From Morella rubra (lineage: Eukaryota > Streptophyta > Magnoliopsida > Fagales > Myricaceae), in assembly GCA_003952965.2 (NCBI GenBank), contig CM025852.1, positions 15,087,458 through 15,151,457 of the forward strand: a DNA stretch of 64,000 nt. The letters are read 5' to 3'. Every line of letters begins with the position of its first letter. Positions within the stretch are counted from its first letter, which is position 1. Position numbers and translations under genes: made by a program. The notes beneath the pieces were generated by a model. It did no database searches, was not told the DNA's origin, and worked only from the letters and a program-made list of their open reading frames with translations. Below, piece after piece: positions 9,327 to 21,421 of this stretch.

Positions 9327-10050
9327 CTAAGTCATCGGATCTTCAGTAATATTTAATTCATCATCACCCGCATCCATTTTTGGTGCTGATTGCAACCAGT
9401 TTTGAGCACATATAAGGCTCTCAACTGTTTTTGGAGCTAAAGAACTTCGAAAAGCATCCAATACTCGACCTGAAGTGCTGAAAACAGACTTTGATGGTAC
9501 GGTGGTAATGGGAATCGCCAACATATCTCTGGAAATGCAAGAGAGGATTGGGAACTTAGTTGAGTCCACCTTCCACCAATTTAAGATGTCAAATGGAGAT
9601 ATTCTTGCTTCTTCCTTCTCTAGCAAATATCTGTCAACTTCAGACTTGTGATCTAATAGACTTTGTGTCGCCCTTTCCCCATCAAGGTCTTTCCACAACC
9701 ACATGTCATTAGTACTACGATTCTGATCGAAGTCTATATTGTTAGGATTATCTGTGGACATCCCAACATCACTAAGCCCAGAGCTAACACCATACTCCAA
9801 ATATAAATGATCAATGGTAGCCCTCAACACGCTCGTCATCTCAACACCCTTTTCTGCCCCAAGAATTCGTTTAAACTAAAATTCAAGCGTAAACAATTTA
9901 AACCTAGGATCAAGCACTGTAGCCACAAAAAGAAGCTTATTCACCTTAGTCATGTCCCCCTAATACTTGTCAAATTTTAGCTTCATTCTTTGTGCCATCT
10001 CCTCTAATAAAAGGTCACCACTGTCACAATATGTGACTAAATGCCTACTT
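9327..10050 (-). pseudogene. hAT transposase, C-terminal half
   Basis: The upstream part reads MAQRMKLKFDKY, KVNKLLFVATVLDPRFKL, the RNase H-fold/DUF4413-like segment of RICESLEEPER-type hAT proteins, with in-frame stops where Trp or Cys codons are expected. From 9839 to 9327 a 170-residue open frame holds the dimerisation domain: DRYLLEKEEA, FDILNWWKVDSTKFPILS, MLAIPITTVPSKSVFSTSGR, VLDAFRSSLAP. The family reads S(E/S)..FST; here it is SKSVFST. The protein is about a third of the usual 650-700 residues. It lies within the terminal repeats of its own element. Confidence 0.85.
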
Positions 10051-10427
10051 CAACGATGGATAACCCATTGTCGGCATAATTTTCATTATCCTTAACCATG
10101 GCCACTAATATTTGTCATGGAATTTTCATTCACCTACGCCATTAACCACGAAATTTTCCGGTTCGCTTCAACAACCTATGAATTACAGCCTATTGGAGCG
10201 GAACCTATAGGAATTAGATTCCCCATGACTAGCAATTAGACAAATTAAAAGTTCAAAAAGGGACTTATTTGAACTATATAGGAATTCTTTTGAGTGAATA
10301 ACCCACTGTTGGCGTCATTTTGAACTATATAGGACTTATTTAACATGTTAATTTATTAATTTAGAAAAAAAAGCATGTTAATTTATTACAAATGGGGCAC
10401 TTCCACTCCATTGCCCAATAACTTCAC

Positions 10428-10559
10428 ACCGAACAACTCAAGTTGCAACAACATATTCAAAGAGTCAAAAGTGAAGTTAGACTCTTCGTACCGAACAGCT
10501 CAAGTTTCAACAACATATTCAAACTTCAAGGAGTCAAAAGTGAAGTTAGACTCTTCATT
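10428..10559. repeat. Two-unit tandem duplication (62 and 70 bp)
   Basis: Both units run from 'accgaaca(a/g)ctcaagtt' to 'gtgaagttagactcttc'. The second has a 7-8 bp insertion. The pair lies inside the hAT element. Confidence 0.8.
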
Positions 10560-11420
10560 TGGATTCTAGTAATAAAGTAGCAATAAATTCACCATAACTT
10601 ATTAACTTCACATGGTCACATTGAACAAAGTGTCAAAGCTGTGACTCACAATTCCACAAACAACTAAAGGACAAAGCAAACCGTTCACAACTTTACACCA
10701 AATAAAGTCACGAACTCGCAATTTCACAAACATTACAAACCAAAAGTCTCATAAAGTTCAAACGTTACAAAGGGAGCTCAAACGAAAGTTCGATGGCGTG
10801 CAGCGTGCAGGTCTGCTGCCTGCTGGACGGCGACGGCGTGCTGGGCTGGTCTACTAGAAGCTTGACGGTGACGACTTGCAGAGTTGCTGGGGAGCAGCGT
10901 CACTGGGTCAGTGTGGGGGTGGGGGGAAATTGGGTTTCTTAGTCTCTGGATTTTGAATCTAGGCAAGGGCACAAGGCAACGGGGATTTCACAATGTGAAT
11001 CCCATTACATTAGTATGATTTTTTTTTTAACATGTATAAAACGGCGTAGTTTTGTAACTTTTGTTTTAAAAAAAAAAAAAAAAAGGTAGTTTTTTGCCGG
11101 ATTAGCAGGCGGTTACCGGCACCGGTAATAGCATCGCTAATCCTAAGATATACACACCGGTACCGGTAGCCGGCGGTTTGCCGGTTACTGGTTGCTGTGG
11201 CGGTTAAACCGCCACCGCCGGTGCAAATGCGCACCTCCAGTTTCTTTAATTTGACTTTGACTTAATTGCTTTCTATTCAATGGCTTACAAACTATCTTTG
11301 TAACAGATATCCCCAAAATATAAAAGAAAGAGACACAAACCTTAGTTTTCTTCAAATCAAGAAAACATATATGGCACTTTTAGTATGTAGCTGTAGACTC
11401 TATCTGCTGTCACCCTTAAG

Positions 11421-11592
11421 AAATATGAAACCTTTTTTTTTTTCTCTCTAAATAAAAGACTTTCAATTGGTTTTGAAGCAAACAAAATATATACAATAGC
11501 GTCTCTAAATATGAAATCTTTTTTTTTCTCTCTAAATAAAAGACTTTCAATTGGTTTTGAAGGAAACAAAATATATACAACAGCATCTCTCT
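11421..11592. repeat. 86-bp tandem duplication
   Basis: Units starting at 11421 and 11507 ('aaatatgaaa..tttttttt') are nearly identical, with a few substitutions. They lie just outside the hAT element in otherwise unassigned sequence (11240-11670). Confidence 0.85.
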
Positions 11593-11671
11593 GGCCAAGC
11601 ACCATTTAAGTTGCGAGTATATATGCGTTTGGTGGATCGAACTCTGGCCATCCAGCGGGGATGTTTTGTTT

Positions 11672-12560
11672 TCACATGCATGTCCTTTGAATTAGGTTAG
11701 ATCCAATCATTTGTCTTTCTTCAACTTCATCCCAGAATAAAGGTGATCTATACCTCCGTCCATATAGAGCTTCATAAGGTGCCATTTGAATACTTGTTTG
11801 ATACATATTGTAATATGCAAATTCCACATAAGGCATATATTGAATCCAAGATCGCTTGAATTCCAAAACACAAACTCTAAGTATATCCTCTAGATCTGGA
11901 TGACTCTTTCTGACTGTCCATCAATTTGAGGATGGAACGCAGTACTAAACTTTAACTGTGCACCTAGTGCTTTCTAAAATCCATTCCATATTCTTGAGGT
12001 AAAACGTGTATCTCGATCTGATACTATGGAACTAGGTATTCCGTGAAGTTGAACAATTTCCTCAATGTACAACTTTGCCAGTCTTTTAGATGTGTAACTA
12101 ACCTTAATTGGGATAAAATGAGCTGACTTTGTCAAACGATTTATGACGACCTAGATAGAATCTTGTCTAGTTAGTGCTTTTGGTAAACCAACTACAAAAT
12201 TCATTTCAATTTCACTCCATTTCCATATTGGAATCTTTAGAGGTTGTAACAATCCTGCATGTTTATGATGTTCAGCTTTCACTTGTTGGCATACTAAACA
12301 TCGACCTACTCACAAATTTTGCTATTTCTCCTTTCATACTATGCCACCAAAACTTTTGCTTCAAAGCCTGATACATTCTTGTGGAGCCTGGATGCATCGT
12401 ATATTTTGATCTATGTGTTTGCAGTATTTGTTCCTTAATTTTATTATTTTCTTCGACCACTAACCTCTCCCGAAAATATGCAAATCCATTCGTCTTAATC
12501 ACCATGCCTGTACCTTTGTCAACAAGCTCCTTAACTTTTGCGTCTTGAGCCTACCCAGCT
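11672..12560 (-). pseudogene. Gypsy (Ty3) integrase, degenerate
   Basis: Read on the minus strand, 12505-12272 carries the integrase zinc-binding region (HRSKYTMHPGSTRMYQALKQ, KFWWHSMKGEIAKFV). Around 12270-11880 are scraps of the rve catalytic core, broken by stops. 11866-11672 encodes the conserved end of the core (FAYYNMYQTSIQMAPYEAL). This is the layout of plant Ty3 elements with the integrase after RNase H. The chromodomain and the 3' LTR are missing downstream. Confidence 0.85.
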
Positions 12561-12574
12561 TTAAAGTTCATCCT

Positions 12575-13570
12575 CTAATGCAATATTTCACTCAATTTTG
12601 CCCTAGTTCTTGTGCCCCACTCAGAATGGTTATTGGATAAGAGCAGGATTGGCGAATCTATCATCACCATTAATTGTTTCACTTCTTCATTCAGAAGTAT
12701 TTCAATTGTATTCATTTTCATATATATTCCTAATTCAGGAAACAAATTTTGATTTCTTCCCTTTCTCTCTATTGACTTCTTACAGAGGGCATTTGCCACT
12801 ACATTTGCCTTTCCCGGATGGTATTTGATGGAACAATCATAGTTCTTGACTAGCACCAACCATCTTCTTTGTCGCATGTTTAGGTACTCTTTATGAGTAA
12901 AAAGTATTTTAAACTTTTTATGATTTGTATATATTTCGCACTTTGGTCCATACAGATAGCGCCTCTAGAGTTTCAATGCAAACACTACAGCTACCAATTC
13001 TAAGTCATGAGTGGGGTAATTCTTCTTGTGTACCTTAAGTTCTTGCGCTGCATATGCAATGACTTTTCCTTCTTGCATCAATTCTCCTCTTAAACATTTT
13101 CTCGAGGCATCTGCTTCATTGGGTAGACCTAGAATGGGTGCATTTTTTCAGTCTTCCTTCTAATTCCTGAAAACCTTGCTCATATTCAGCAGTCCATTCA
13201 AACTTAGCCTTCTTCTTTGTCAATCCTATCAGGGGTGCTGCCAATTTTGAAAATCCTGCTACAAATCTTCAATAATAACCAGCCAATTTAAGAAAACTTC
13301 CGATGTCATGGATTGTGGTAGATTATAGACAGGTATATATTGCCTCAACCTTTCCTAGATCAATTGAAATTCCTTCACTTGAGATGATATGTCCCAATAA
13401 TGCTACTTCCTTCAACCAAAATTCACATTTCAAGAACTTGTCATATAAGTGTTCATCTTTCAACCTTAAATTATTCTCATGTTCCTCCTTGCTTCTAGAG
13501 TATATCGAGATGTCATCTATAAATACCACCAGAAAATGATCCAGAAAATCTCGAAATATCCTATGCATTC
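12575..13570 (-). pseudogene. Gypsy reverse transcriptase C-terminus and RNase H, degenerate
   Basis: At 13568-13323 the RT catalytic strand VVFIDDISIYS is preserved, followed by KCEFWLKEVALLGHIISSEG (palm/thumb). RNase H follows with frameshifts through 13300-12880. The RNase H end YDCSIKYHPGKANVVANAL is at 12877-12575. The N-terminal half of RT has been deleted: the frame passes from protease to the RT active site within about 50 bases near 13570. Confidence 0.85.
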
Positions 13571-14400
13571 TAAACTCCTCCCTTCTTCTTGAATTCCAGC
13601 TATTGATACTAGAAACACTTGAGCTCTATTAACCACACTTTTCCAAGCTTTAAGTGCAGATATTAATCGTACTTGAGTAACTTCTTTGTCGTTTCTGAAC
13701 TGAATCTTCTTTTGTCCAAGCATAAGCGAACTTACTTCCTTTGCATGACAATCTATTGTTACATGATAAATAGACAACCAATCCATGCAAAGAATCACAT
13801 CAAAGTTTCCCATATCCAGAATTGTCAAATCTATAATGAATCTTTTTTCCTTTTATCTCCATTGGAAAATTCTTGATCTTTTTTGTGCAAATAGTACTTA
13901 TTCCTAATGGAGTTACCACAACAAATTGAATAATTAAAGATTCTACTAATAATCTAAGTCTATTGACGCAATTACACGAAATAAAGGCATGCGTCGCACC
14001 TATATCAAATAACAAAGTTACTATTCCAAAAGATAGAGAAAAAGTATCTGTCACCACGTTATCATCTATTTCTACTTCCTCTGTGGTTAAGGAAAAAACC
14101 CTAGCTGGTCCAGGTTCTTTCTACTGATTATTACCTTGATTAGCTTCCATATTTTAAGGATGTCCTTGTCTCACTCGACAATCCCAAGCATAATGACCTA
14201 TTTTTTCACAAGAGAAACAAGTTATTCATGACAAATGATCATTTCTCTTATTATCTTGTCCATTGCCCCTGTTGCCAAAATTTTCCCCTTTTCTTCATTG
14301 CTGGCTTTCCACTTGAATTATGTCATTGTTGAAAGGACTGTTTCTTTTCCTAGTCATGGATAGCAACACTTTCTTAAAGCGTACGTTCCACTATTGAAGC
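13571..14400 (-). pseudogene. Gypsy gag zinc knuckle and retropepsin, degenerate
   Basis: The CCHC knuckle CFSCEKIGHYAWDC is at 14219-14178. The RVP_2-type protease follows at 14057-13571: LLFDIGATHAFISCNC, then FDVILCMDWLSIYHVTIDC. The catalytic triad is normally DSG; here it reads D-I-G, so the enzyme would be inactive. Gag is cut off near 14400, where CACTA sequence begins. No LTR of this element is in the window. Confidence 0.85.
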
Positions 14401-15653
14401 TTGATCTACTAACTGTTGAAAATAACACTGAACACAACAAAAATACATCGAAAACAATCCTAACACTTAACACAATCAATATCTACAAAATGATCAATAA
14501 TTAAGACAATGTAGTGGATGAAAAATGAGATTGAAAATTTCTATGTAACACTCAAAAAAAGTATCATTTTACAATAAAAATCACAATAAAATTGAATCAA
14601 TCATACCTGAAAGTGAAGAACTTGTCAAAACAGTATAGAGAACGTAAAATATGCGACGAAAAAACATTTCCAGGAGGAGGCCAATCGATTGAGAGTTTGT
14701 GATCAAATGAAAAATGGGAAGTTTGTTTGTATTTCGAATCCATATACAGCGTCTAGATGGTAAGGTCTTGCTCAGACGCCCTCAAAGACATGTGGCCCAA
14801 TTAAATGCATTCTTATTAAATGCTAAATGTCAAACCGTTACAACTGTTCTAAAAATTTTATACGTCCGAACTGTACACTACTGTTCAGATGCCTTTCTCT
14901 TTACATATGCGCAATGTGGAAGCCCATGTCTTGCGGAAAAAACGTCATGTTATGTCTAGACATAGGTTTACCATTTGAACTAGGTACAACTGTTTGCAAC
15001 CGTCTTCCTCATTAAACAAGTGACAGTCATGCGGTCATTAACTTGGCATCCGGATGGGTACAAACATGTTGAGATGTAATGTTAAAACAAGCGGACGTCG
15101 TTTCTAGTTGGAAAATGCCCCCTGTTTTAACATGTTATAATGATGTCATTTCAGACACGATGTCCGCACGTTTATAACCACGTCTGAACGTTTTGCATGA
15201 ACTGAAAGTTTAAACAAATTTAATTCATAACTTCATTAATTAGATCAGCCAATTTAATTCAAAACTTCATTGATTAGATCACCCAATTTAATTCATTTAA
15301 TTCACCGCCAACTATGTAATCCTTGGGATTACACACTTATTTCGGAATCTTTTCAAATTTGCCACCTAATTTTATTTAATTTATTTAATTCTTGCTGTAC
15401 TTTGGGTAGGTAAACCATAAATCATATGTCATGCACATATTTTTTTTTTCAATGTGACATGTTCAAACCGCTGGTCATAAATAAACATGCTTAATAACTA
15501 CACAAAATTTAAAGTAATAAAAAAAGCATAATTGATATAAATATCCAAAGTATAAATCTCAAACATCAGACATAATCATTAGAGAGCAAAAAAAGCAACA
15601 GACATGAAAAAAATATAAATAAATAACGAAAAAAGTAATCTAAATCACAAAGA

Positions 15654-16148
15654 CTAGCTGGGCTCATCAAGTGTCCCTCGATTGCATCTTGCACTTGTTC
15701 CAACTACTCCTCCATATTGTCCACCCATTTGGCGATTGTCCCCAGCTATCACGGAATTCAAATCTTTCAGCATCGTAATCACCTCCTCGCTTATAGCGGT
15801 CCCCATCAAACCAAAGTTATTCTCCAGAGTGGTTAAGCAAGTGTTCAGATCCGTCCACAGTGTTCAAACTTTTATATCGTGTCCTAATGCATATCAATGG
15901 TAAGTTTTGCACGTGGTCCTATCAAATTTATTTGCATTAAATTCTAAATCTTGAACAGTTGCAAAATCTTCCAAAACCTTAATGCCTCTAGAAGGTTGTT
16001 GGTTCTCCTGATAGGTACGACATGTACGTGCGTAATTGTACAATGTGGAAGCACACGATTCCACAAAAGAAGGACTTTCATGTTTTGACATTTGGTGTGC
16101 ATCAGAATGCCAGATAGCTGTTTTAGCACCGTCTTCTGCATTAGACAC
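15654..16148 (-). pseudogene. Degenerate internal ORF of the CACTA remnant
   Basis: A minus-strand reading with two in-frame stops. The last part, DLNTCLTTLENNFGLMGTAI then EEVITMLKDLNSVIAG, looks like an amphipathic or coiled-coil helix, followed by a Gly-rich tail and a stop at 15654. The upstream part (16148-15894) is open but not recognised. Its position in the CACTA element suggests the second En/Spm gene; family membership is not shown. Confidence 0.35.
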
Positions 16149-16212
16149 GTGTCAACCATGCAAATATTCCTTTATGAGGTCATACATGTTTGATGGTTTC
16201 ATGATGATTATG

Positions 16213-17502
16213 TGTGAGTCTTGGTGACAACCCAAGAGGGGGGGGGGAATTGAGTTTAATAGAAATTAATTTTTTTTTTAAAGATAAGCGAAGATAAATA
16301 TTTACAATAGAATGGCACATCACAATTGCATAAATAAAACAAATAAAAGAGAGCAAGGGATAGAGAAATGACACCAGTATTTATAGATGGTTCGGCCAAG
16401 ACTTGCCTATGTCCACCCCCAAGGCTATTGCCTTCCTTGAGTTTTCACTATTCTCCAATAACAATCACACCTTAGCTTTCTAGTGCTAAGTAACAGTTAC
16501 AAAGCGTTTTACGAGCTTAAGTTTCAACTATCACCACAAATCCCAACAACCCAAGGTGGGAATTCTTCTACCCTCACGAGTAGGACCAAGTGTATCCCCA
16601 CACTCAAAAGTTCTACAATAGATGGTACAAGGAAGTAATAAAGAAAGTGCAAGTGTAAAGCACAATAATGAGCAAGAAGACAATATTCAAGAATGAACGC
16701 TTTGGTCTTTGCAAGTGTAAGAACTAACTTTCTTGGGATATGAGTTCTTCTCTCTTTTTCAAGCTTTTTCTCTCTCTTTTGGAGGCTAGGACATAAATGA
16801 TGAGCAAGTTGTTCTCTCCTCTTCAAGTTATTTCTCTCTCTTTGGAGGCTAGGTCATCAATTATGAGTAAGAGGACAAAATTCAAGAATGAAGCCTTGGT
16901 CTTGAAGGAATCAATAGTGGATTTCTTGGGACCTAGCTTTTTCTCCCTCTTTCAAGTTTTTTTTCTCTCTTGAATGATGATGCAAATCTTTGCTTTCCTC
17001 TCTCCATCTAGTTCTATTTATAGTCTCCTAGACTTGTGTGGTGCACATGATGCTTTATTTTAGTACCATTGGAGAGGTGTCCTAGTCTTTTTTAAATCAA
17101 AACATGAGCTAGCAATGTTCCAAGAAAAACTACACCATCAATGTGCACCACACAAGTCTAGGAGACACTGTCAAAACAAAAATATAGTTTTAGTGCAACA
17201 TATCGACACCATCTTCCTATGTGTCCACACCATCAATGTTGGAGAGGTTTTTCGGCAACTTGAAAGTGTCTACTCTAATTTATCTTTAAAACCTACAATG
17301 AATAATGTGAACATTTTAGCTTATGCAATGATGTTAATACATATTTAAAACCTTTTATGGAGAGTGAATCTCAATCCTTTTGTAAATCAATGTAGTATTT
17401 GTGGATTGACGTTATAGAGTTCTAAAATCATTCAAAGCAAGTATAAAGTTTGTTATCATCAAAATCAAAATGTATTGTTCAAGGAACAACCTTGGGCTAA
17501 TA
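16213..17502 (-). repeat. Solo LTR, family P (GTCGAC-palindrome family)
   Basis: On the plus strand it starts TGTGAGTCTTGG and ends CTTGGGCTAATA (usual end CTAACA), flanked by TTATG (16208-16212 and 17503-17507). Close relatives: 33648-34837, 61261-62502 and a piece at 51775-52242. Shared text includes 'ggcyaaratttgcctatgtcc' variants, 'tattgccttcctt' and 'gttatcatcaaaatca'. Read on the minus strand it begins near-TGTTAGCCCAAGG, so it is Copia-like, reverse oriented. Confidence 0.85.
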
Positions 17503-18056
17503 TTATGAATGCGTCACTATTTGGTGACGATTAGAATCATTACCTAAAGTAAGTTCGGACATGGTTAAATGGTCTGGATTGTTTTCTAAAAGAATTGTGA
17601 TGAAACTAATTGTCATAGATTTGGAACGATTGGTAGTTTGTTCCCTAAACAAACTTTTGAACATTTTTTAGAGGTGCCGGGACGAAAATGACCATATGGA
17701 AACATTTTGGGTAACAAAATATAACTTTTGTGAGGGCTAAAAATTCGACACCCAAGATAATTTTCTTGTAGTGAATAAATTAGTCTGGGTCACATTTTGT
17801 TCTACATTGACTTTGAATATTTAGAGTAGTGTGAACTCACTGATCACACAGTGTAGACCATTTTGCTATACTGAAAAGTAAGGCTTACGAGCAGCCAATA
17901 TACTTGTACTTGTACATTGTGTGGACATGTGAAACTGTAATTTACCCTTATCATCATAACCCTAATATATATAAAGCATATATTTTATAAATATAGAAAA
18001 GAGAAGGAATAAGAACAAAATGATACGACTATGAGATCCATGTCAGAAGGAGTTCA

Positions 18057-18725
18057 AACTACAAAAAAAAAATGCTCTTTAGTGGCTATCTTTTTAGCGA
18101 TGGTCGCTAAAAATGTTGCTCAAAAAAACTCTGTAGCGGTGTTTGTGTAAAAAATGCCGCTATAGGTTATCTACAACAGAGCTTTTTTATAAACGCCGCT
18201 AAAATTCAAACTTTTAAGACGATTTTTGAAAACCTGCCAAAAGTTTGACTTCTAGCTGTGTTTTTTGAAAAACGCTGCTACAGATTGCATTGTAGCAGCA
18301 TTTTTTACAAAGCAATGCCACAAGTTTTTTCCACAAATGTTGCTAAAAGCGGAACTTTTTTCAGTGTTTTACCAAAAACGCCGCTAAAACTTATGCTTGT
18401 AGCAGTGCTTTGGAAAAAAAGGCCGCTATAGATGTGAGTTTTAGTAGCGTTTTCAGGAAAGCTGCTAAAACTCAGCAAAAACACTACTATAGCTGTGTTT
18501 TTTTACCAAACGCTGCTATAGTACACTCTATAGCAGCATTTTTGTGCAAAATGCTGCTATTGACGATTAGATGATTATTTATTATTTTTAAGTTATTTAA
18601 TGTTAATAATTATTTTATATGTTATATTGTATATTAATGTATTTGAAAAAAATTTATTCTAGGGGACCCGCTTAATAAAATATGAAATTAGAGTGTTATG
18701 AAAATTAAAGTTGCTATATGATATT
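18057..18725. mobile_element. Truncated copy of the 516-4759 CACTA family, reverse orientation
   Basis: Begins AACTACAAAAAAAAA (first base of CACTA mutated), followed by subterminal repeats with 'gccgctaaa', 'tagcagc' and 'acgctgctatag'. Then 18560-18725 matches the reverse complement of about 4390-4220. Similarity stops near 18725 and the other end is absent. Confidence 0.75.
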
Positions 18726-19097
18726 AACTTCGAGACTATGTTGTTTATAATGTGTTATATATTATTACATCACCGCACATTATGAGATATTATATGGTAT
18801 GAATGTATGTCATGTTTAATATGTGTATAGTATAGTATTTGTACATATTAAGATTGAATATTTTGTCATTCATCTATGTGCATATTATAGTATTTGTACA
18901 TATTTTGTCACTCATCGATCGACCCTATGGTGATTCCAACCAGCTTCAAAAGTCATTTTGATATAGCATTTTGAAATTTAATGCAGTAAGTTTTATTTCC
19001 TTTGAGGTATTTGAACTCTAGGGTATATACATATTCCACTTTTCTTTATGTAGCAAAGTAGCTTTTTAATGTTTTCAAATGAGCATTCACATTCAAT
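18726..19097. other. AT-rich sequence, nothing recognised
   Basis: It contains a local duplication of 'atagtatttgtacatatt' (near 18832 and 18891). I see no ORF or family signature. Confidence 0.4.
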
Positions 19098-21421
19098 CAC
19101 TACAACAAAACAGCCTTTGGGTGTCAAAATTTTTTGTCACCAAAAGTCATTGGTGTATAAAAAATTTTGACACCCGATTTGATATGAGAAGCATGTCACG
19201 TTTGTTCTTGGGTGACAAATTCTGAGTTTCCTTAGGAAATAGCGTCCGGACGCCAACTTAGGTGATTCGGACAGTTTTCATTTTGTGTGACAATTATAAA
19301 TACGTTACGGATTCCTTGTTTTTTTTCTATTTGCATGTCTCGTGCGAATGTCAATGTATTACATGAAAAAATCAATTTCATCATGGAAACCTATGCAAAC
19401 GTCTCTAATATAGGTTCGTAAGAAGTGAATTTCTATGTCAAAATGTAAATTTTGTCAGTAGATATATCATCCGCATGCTACTAAACTACGTGCGGACTCA
19501 TATTGTTTTTATTTTTTGAAAAAATAAATCCCAGGAATATATTGTGCGAACAGCTTTAGAACGTGTGGACTCTAGTTAAACACGAACGTGGGTACGGAGG
19601 ATTTGAGTGTGAACGTTGGTTGTTTTTATTTTATAAAAAGTGAAAATGCCACAAATATAATGTGCGAATGGCTCAAGAATGTGTGGACTATGGATAAAAA
19701 TGAATATGGGGACAGTGCAATAGCATTCAGACGTTATTATGGGTAACCAATGCGGACGTGTTTAACTAAAAAATATCCGCAAGCAAAAAAGACGACATCC
19801 GTACGTCTATAGAAATGACTTAGTTTTAGCATATATATGTGCGTACGCTAAGATAACCATTTGCAACAAAAATTCTCCTAAAAAATAAATTTTTAACATG
19901 TACGTATATATCATCAACAAAACGACAGCGTATAAGGAACAAATGTCTGCACCCAAAATTAGTCATTCGAATGACTAATAAATCAATCTAGTTTAATGAA
20001 CAAATGTGCGCACGCTAGAATGACTATCCGCAACAAAAATAATCCTAAAAAATAAATTTTAAGATGTGTATATATCTTAGATAACACGACAATGTACAAT
20101 AGCTCAAGGTCCGCACGTGACAAAGTCTCCGTCTGAACCTTTGGTGAATAACAACGTAGTTCGAAACACATAAACACAAGTACATATCCTAAACTAAACG
20201 ACGGTGAATAAAGCCAATGACAGCCGTACATCACACTAATAACGTCCGCACATCCATCCTAAAATGCAATGTTTAAAAACCTAACTGTAGAAACTTTAAA
20301 ACTATTTGTTCGGACGGCTTCAACTGTCAAGACGTGTTGTGGGGAAGTAGACCGAGTCAACTCAGCCACGGCTGACCTCTCTCCCACCTCCAAAACTCCC
20401 CCAAACTAACACTTAACAACACAAAATTATAGCCTAAACAATCCTACAACATTAGGCAATCCATATCAATACAAATATTGGCCATTAAACAACCATGGTG
20501 GCCGAAAATCCTTCATGAAAATTTCTATGTAAATAACTTAACAAACACCTTTTTTATGCCAAAAACCGAATAAAAACTTAAGAAACGTACCTGGATACAT
20601 AGAACTCCATAAAATAGGACGAAAAAGTAAGACTGCTGGACGAGAAATGTGAATGTAGGTCTAAGAAAGGAGAGAAAATAGTGTAAACAGCGGATGTAAA
20701 ATGCCGTTCAAATGGCTTCTATGTATTTTTTAAAATCCGTCCACATCGTTTGGATGGACTGTTCATGCCATGCAGACATTTCCGTTTTCAATGTGGACCA
20801 ATCGAATTCTTTCGCATAAAATTGCAAATTGTGAATGGTTAGTAAAATATTTTTGAAATGATGGCAATCGGAAGGTATGAGTCAGTGCAGACATCTATGG
20901 GTGAGCAAACGTCTGGAACTTGCAGTACCACCAATCGTTGAGATTATAGCCATCCGCGTCTGGATGGGGGGGACCCGTGTGGCCGTGCATTGTTGTTCAC
21001 CATGATTGTCTGAAATTGACGCGTGTCAATCATACGCAGACTGTCCCAATCGTTCAGATGTTATGATCAGACCATGCGGATAGGGTTACAGATTTTGTGA
21101 TGATTTGACCTGAGTCATTGAAGGGTGACAACGGTGTTTTGTCACCCAAACGATGTGGGCACGGCTTCGCAGATCGTTCAGACACTTTCAGAGATGCTGA
21201 CGAATGCTTTTAGTCATGAATATGTGACGTTTTGTCTTTTATCACCCTTGAATACCATGCAGATGTGCTTTAAGGACACCTGGATGGTTTTATAGTCCCT
21301 GGCACACCTTGCATAATGAAATTTTTATTTTGACAGAGAAGGGCATGATTTGGTGACAAAATTTATTTTGACACTCGAAATTTTGACACTTAATGTCAAT
21401 TTTCTTATCATTAATGTAGTA
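19098..21421. mobile_element. Non-autonomous CACTA transposon, second family
   Basis: Starts CACTACAACAAAACAGCC. The end near 21421 reads 'ttttcttatcattaatgtagta', a decayed TTTTCTTGTAGTG with about ten extra bases. Both ends carry '(g)ggtgacaaa' and 'tttgacac(c/t)' words, and the subterminal zones hold many copies of 'gtgcggac' and 'cgtccgcac' in both directions. The core (20340-20660) has no ORF of note. I found no matching 3-bp duplication. Confidence 0.65.

Larger units (their letters stand above)
8690..11239. mobile_element. hAT-superfamily DNA transposon, degenerate
   Basis: The element starts TAGGGGTGG and ends CACCTCCA, imperfect short terminal inverted repeats, and is flanked by a perfect 8-bp duplication GTTTCTTT (8682-8689 and 11240-11247), the hAT hallmark. 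Subterminal regions contain GC-rich hairpins: 'tgacggttt..aaaccgtca' near 8717-8737 and 'gtggcggttaaaccgccac' near 11198-11217. Inside, on the minus strand, is the C-terminal part of a hAT transposase (9327-10050). The N-terminal BED zinc finger and the first catalytic residue region are not found, so the element is internally deleted and cannot move by itself. Confidence 0.88.
14410..17773 (-). mobile_element. CACTA transposon remnant, interrupted by a solo LTR
   Basis: The right end is TTTTCTTGTAGTG (17761-17773), a CACTA terminal repeat. Sequence left of the solo LTR (16213-17502) and right of it (17503-17773) share 'ggtgac' and 'tccg(a/g)acgt' words. The block near 14418-14700 ('acacttaacac', 'gaaaatttctatgtaa', 'atacctg') parallels 20405-20600 of the CACTA at 19098-21421. 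I could not find the opposite terminal repeat; the left end abuts a truncated Gypsy gag near 14410. Confidence 0.6.

Noticed and set aside
11357..11605. Overlapping minus-strand ORFs of 60-82 residues
   Set aside because: They arise from the 86-bp tandem duplication, which repeats the same reading frame.
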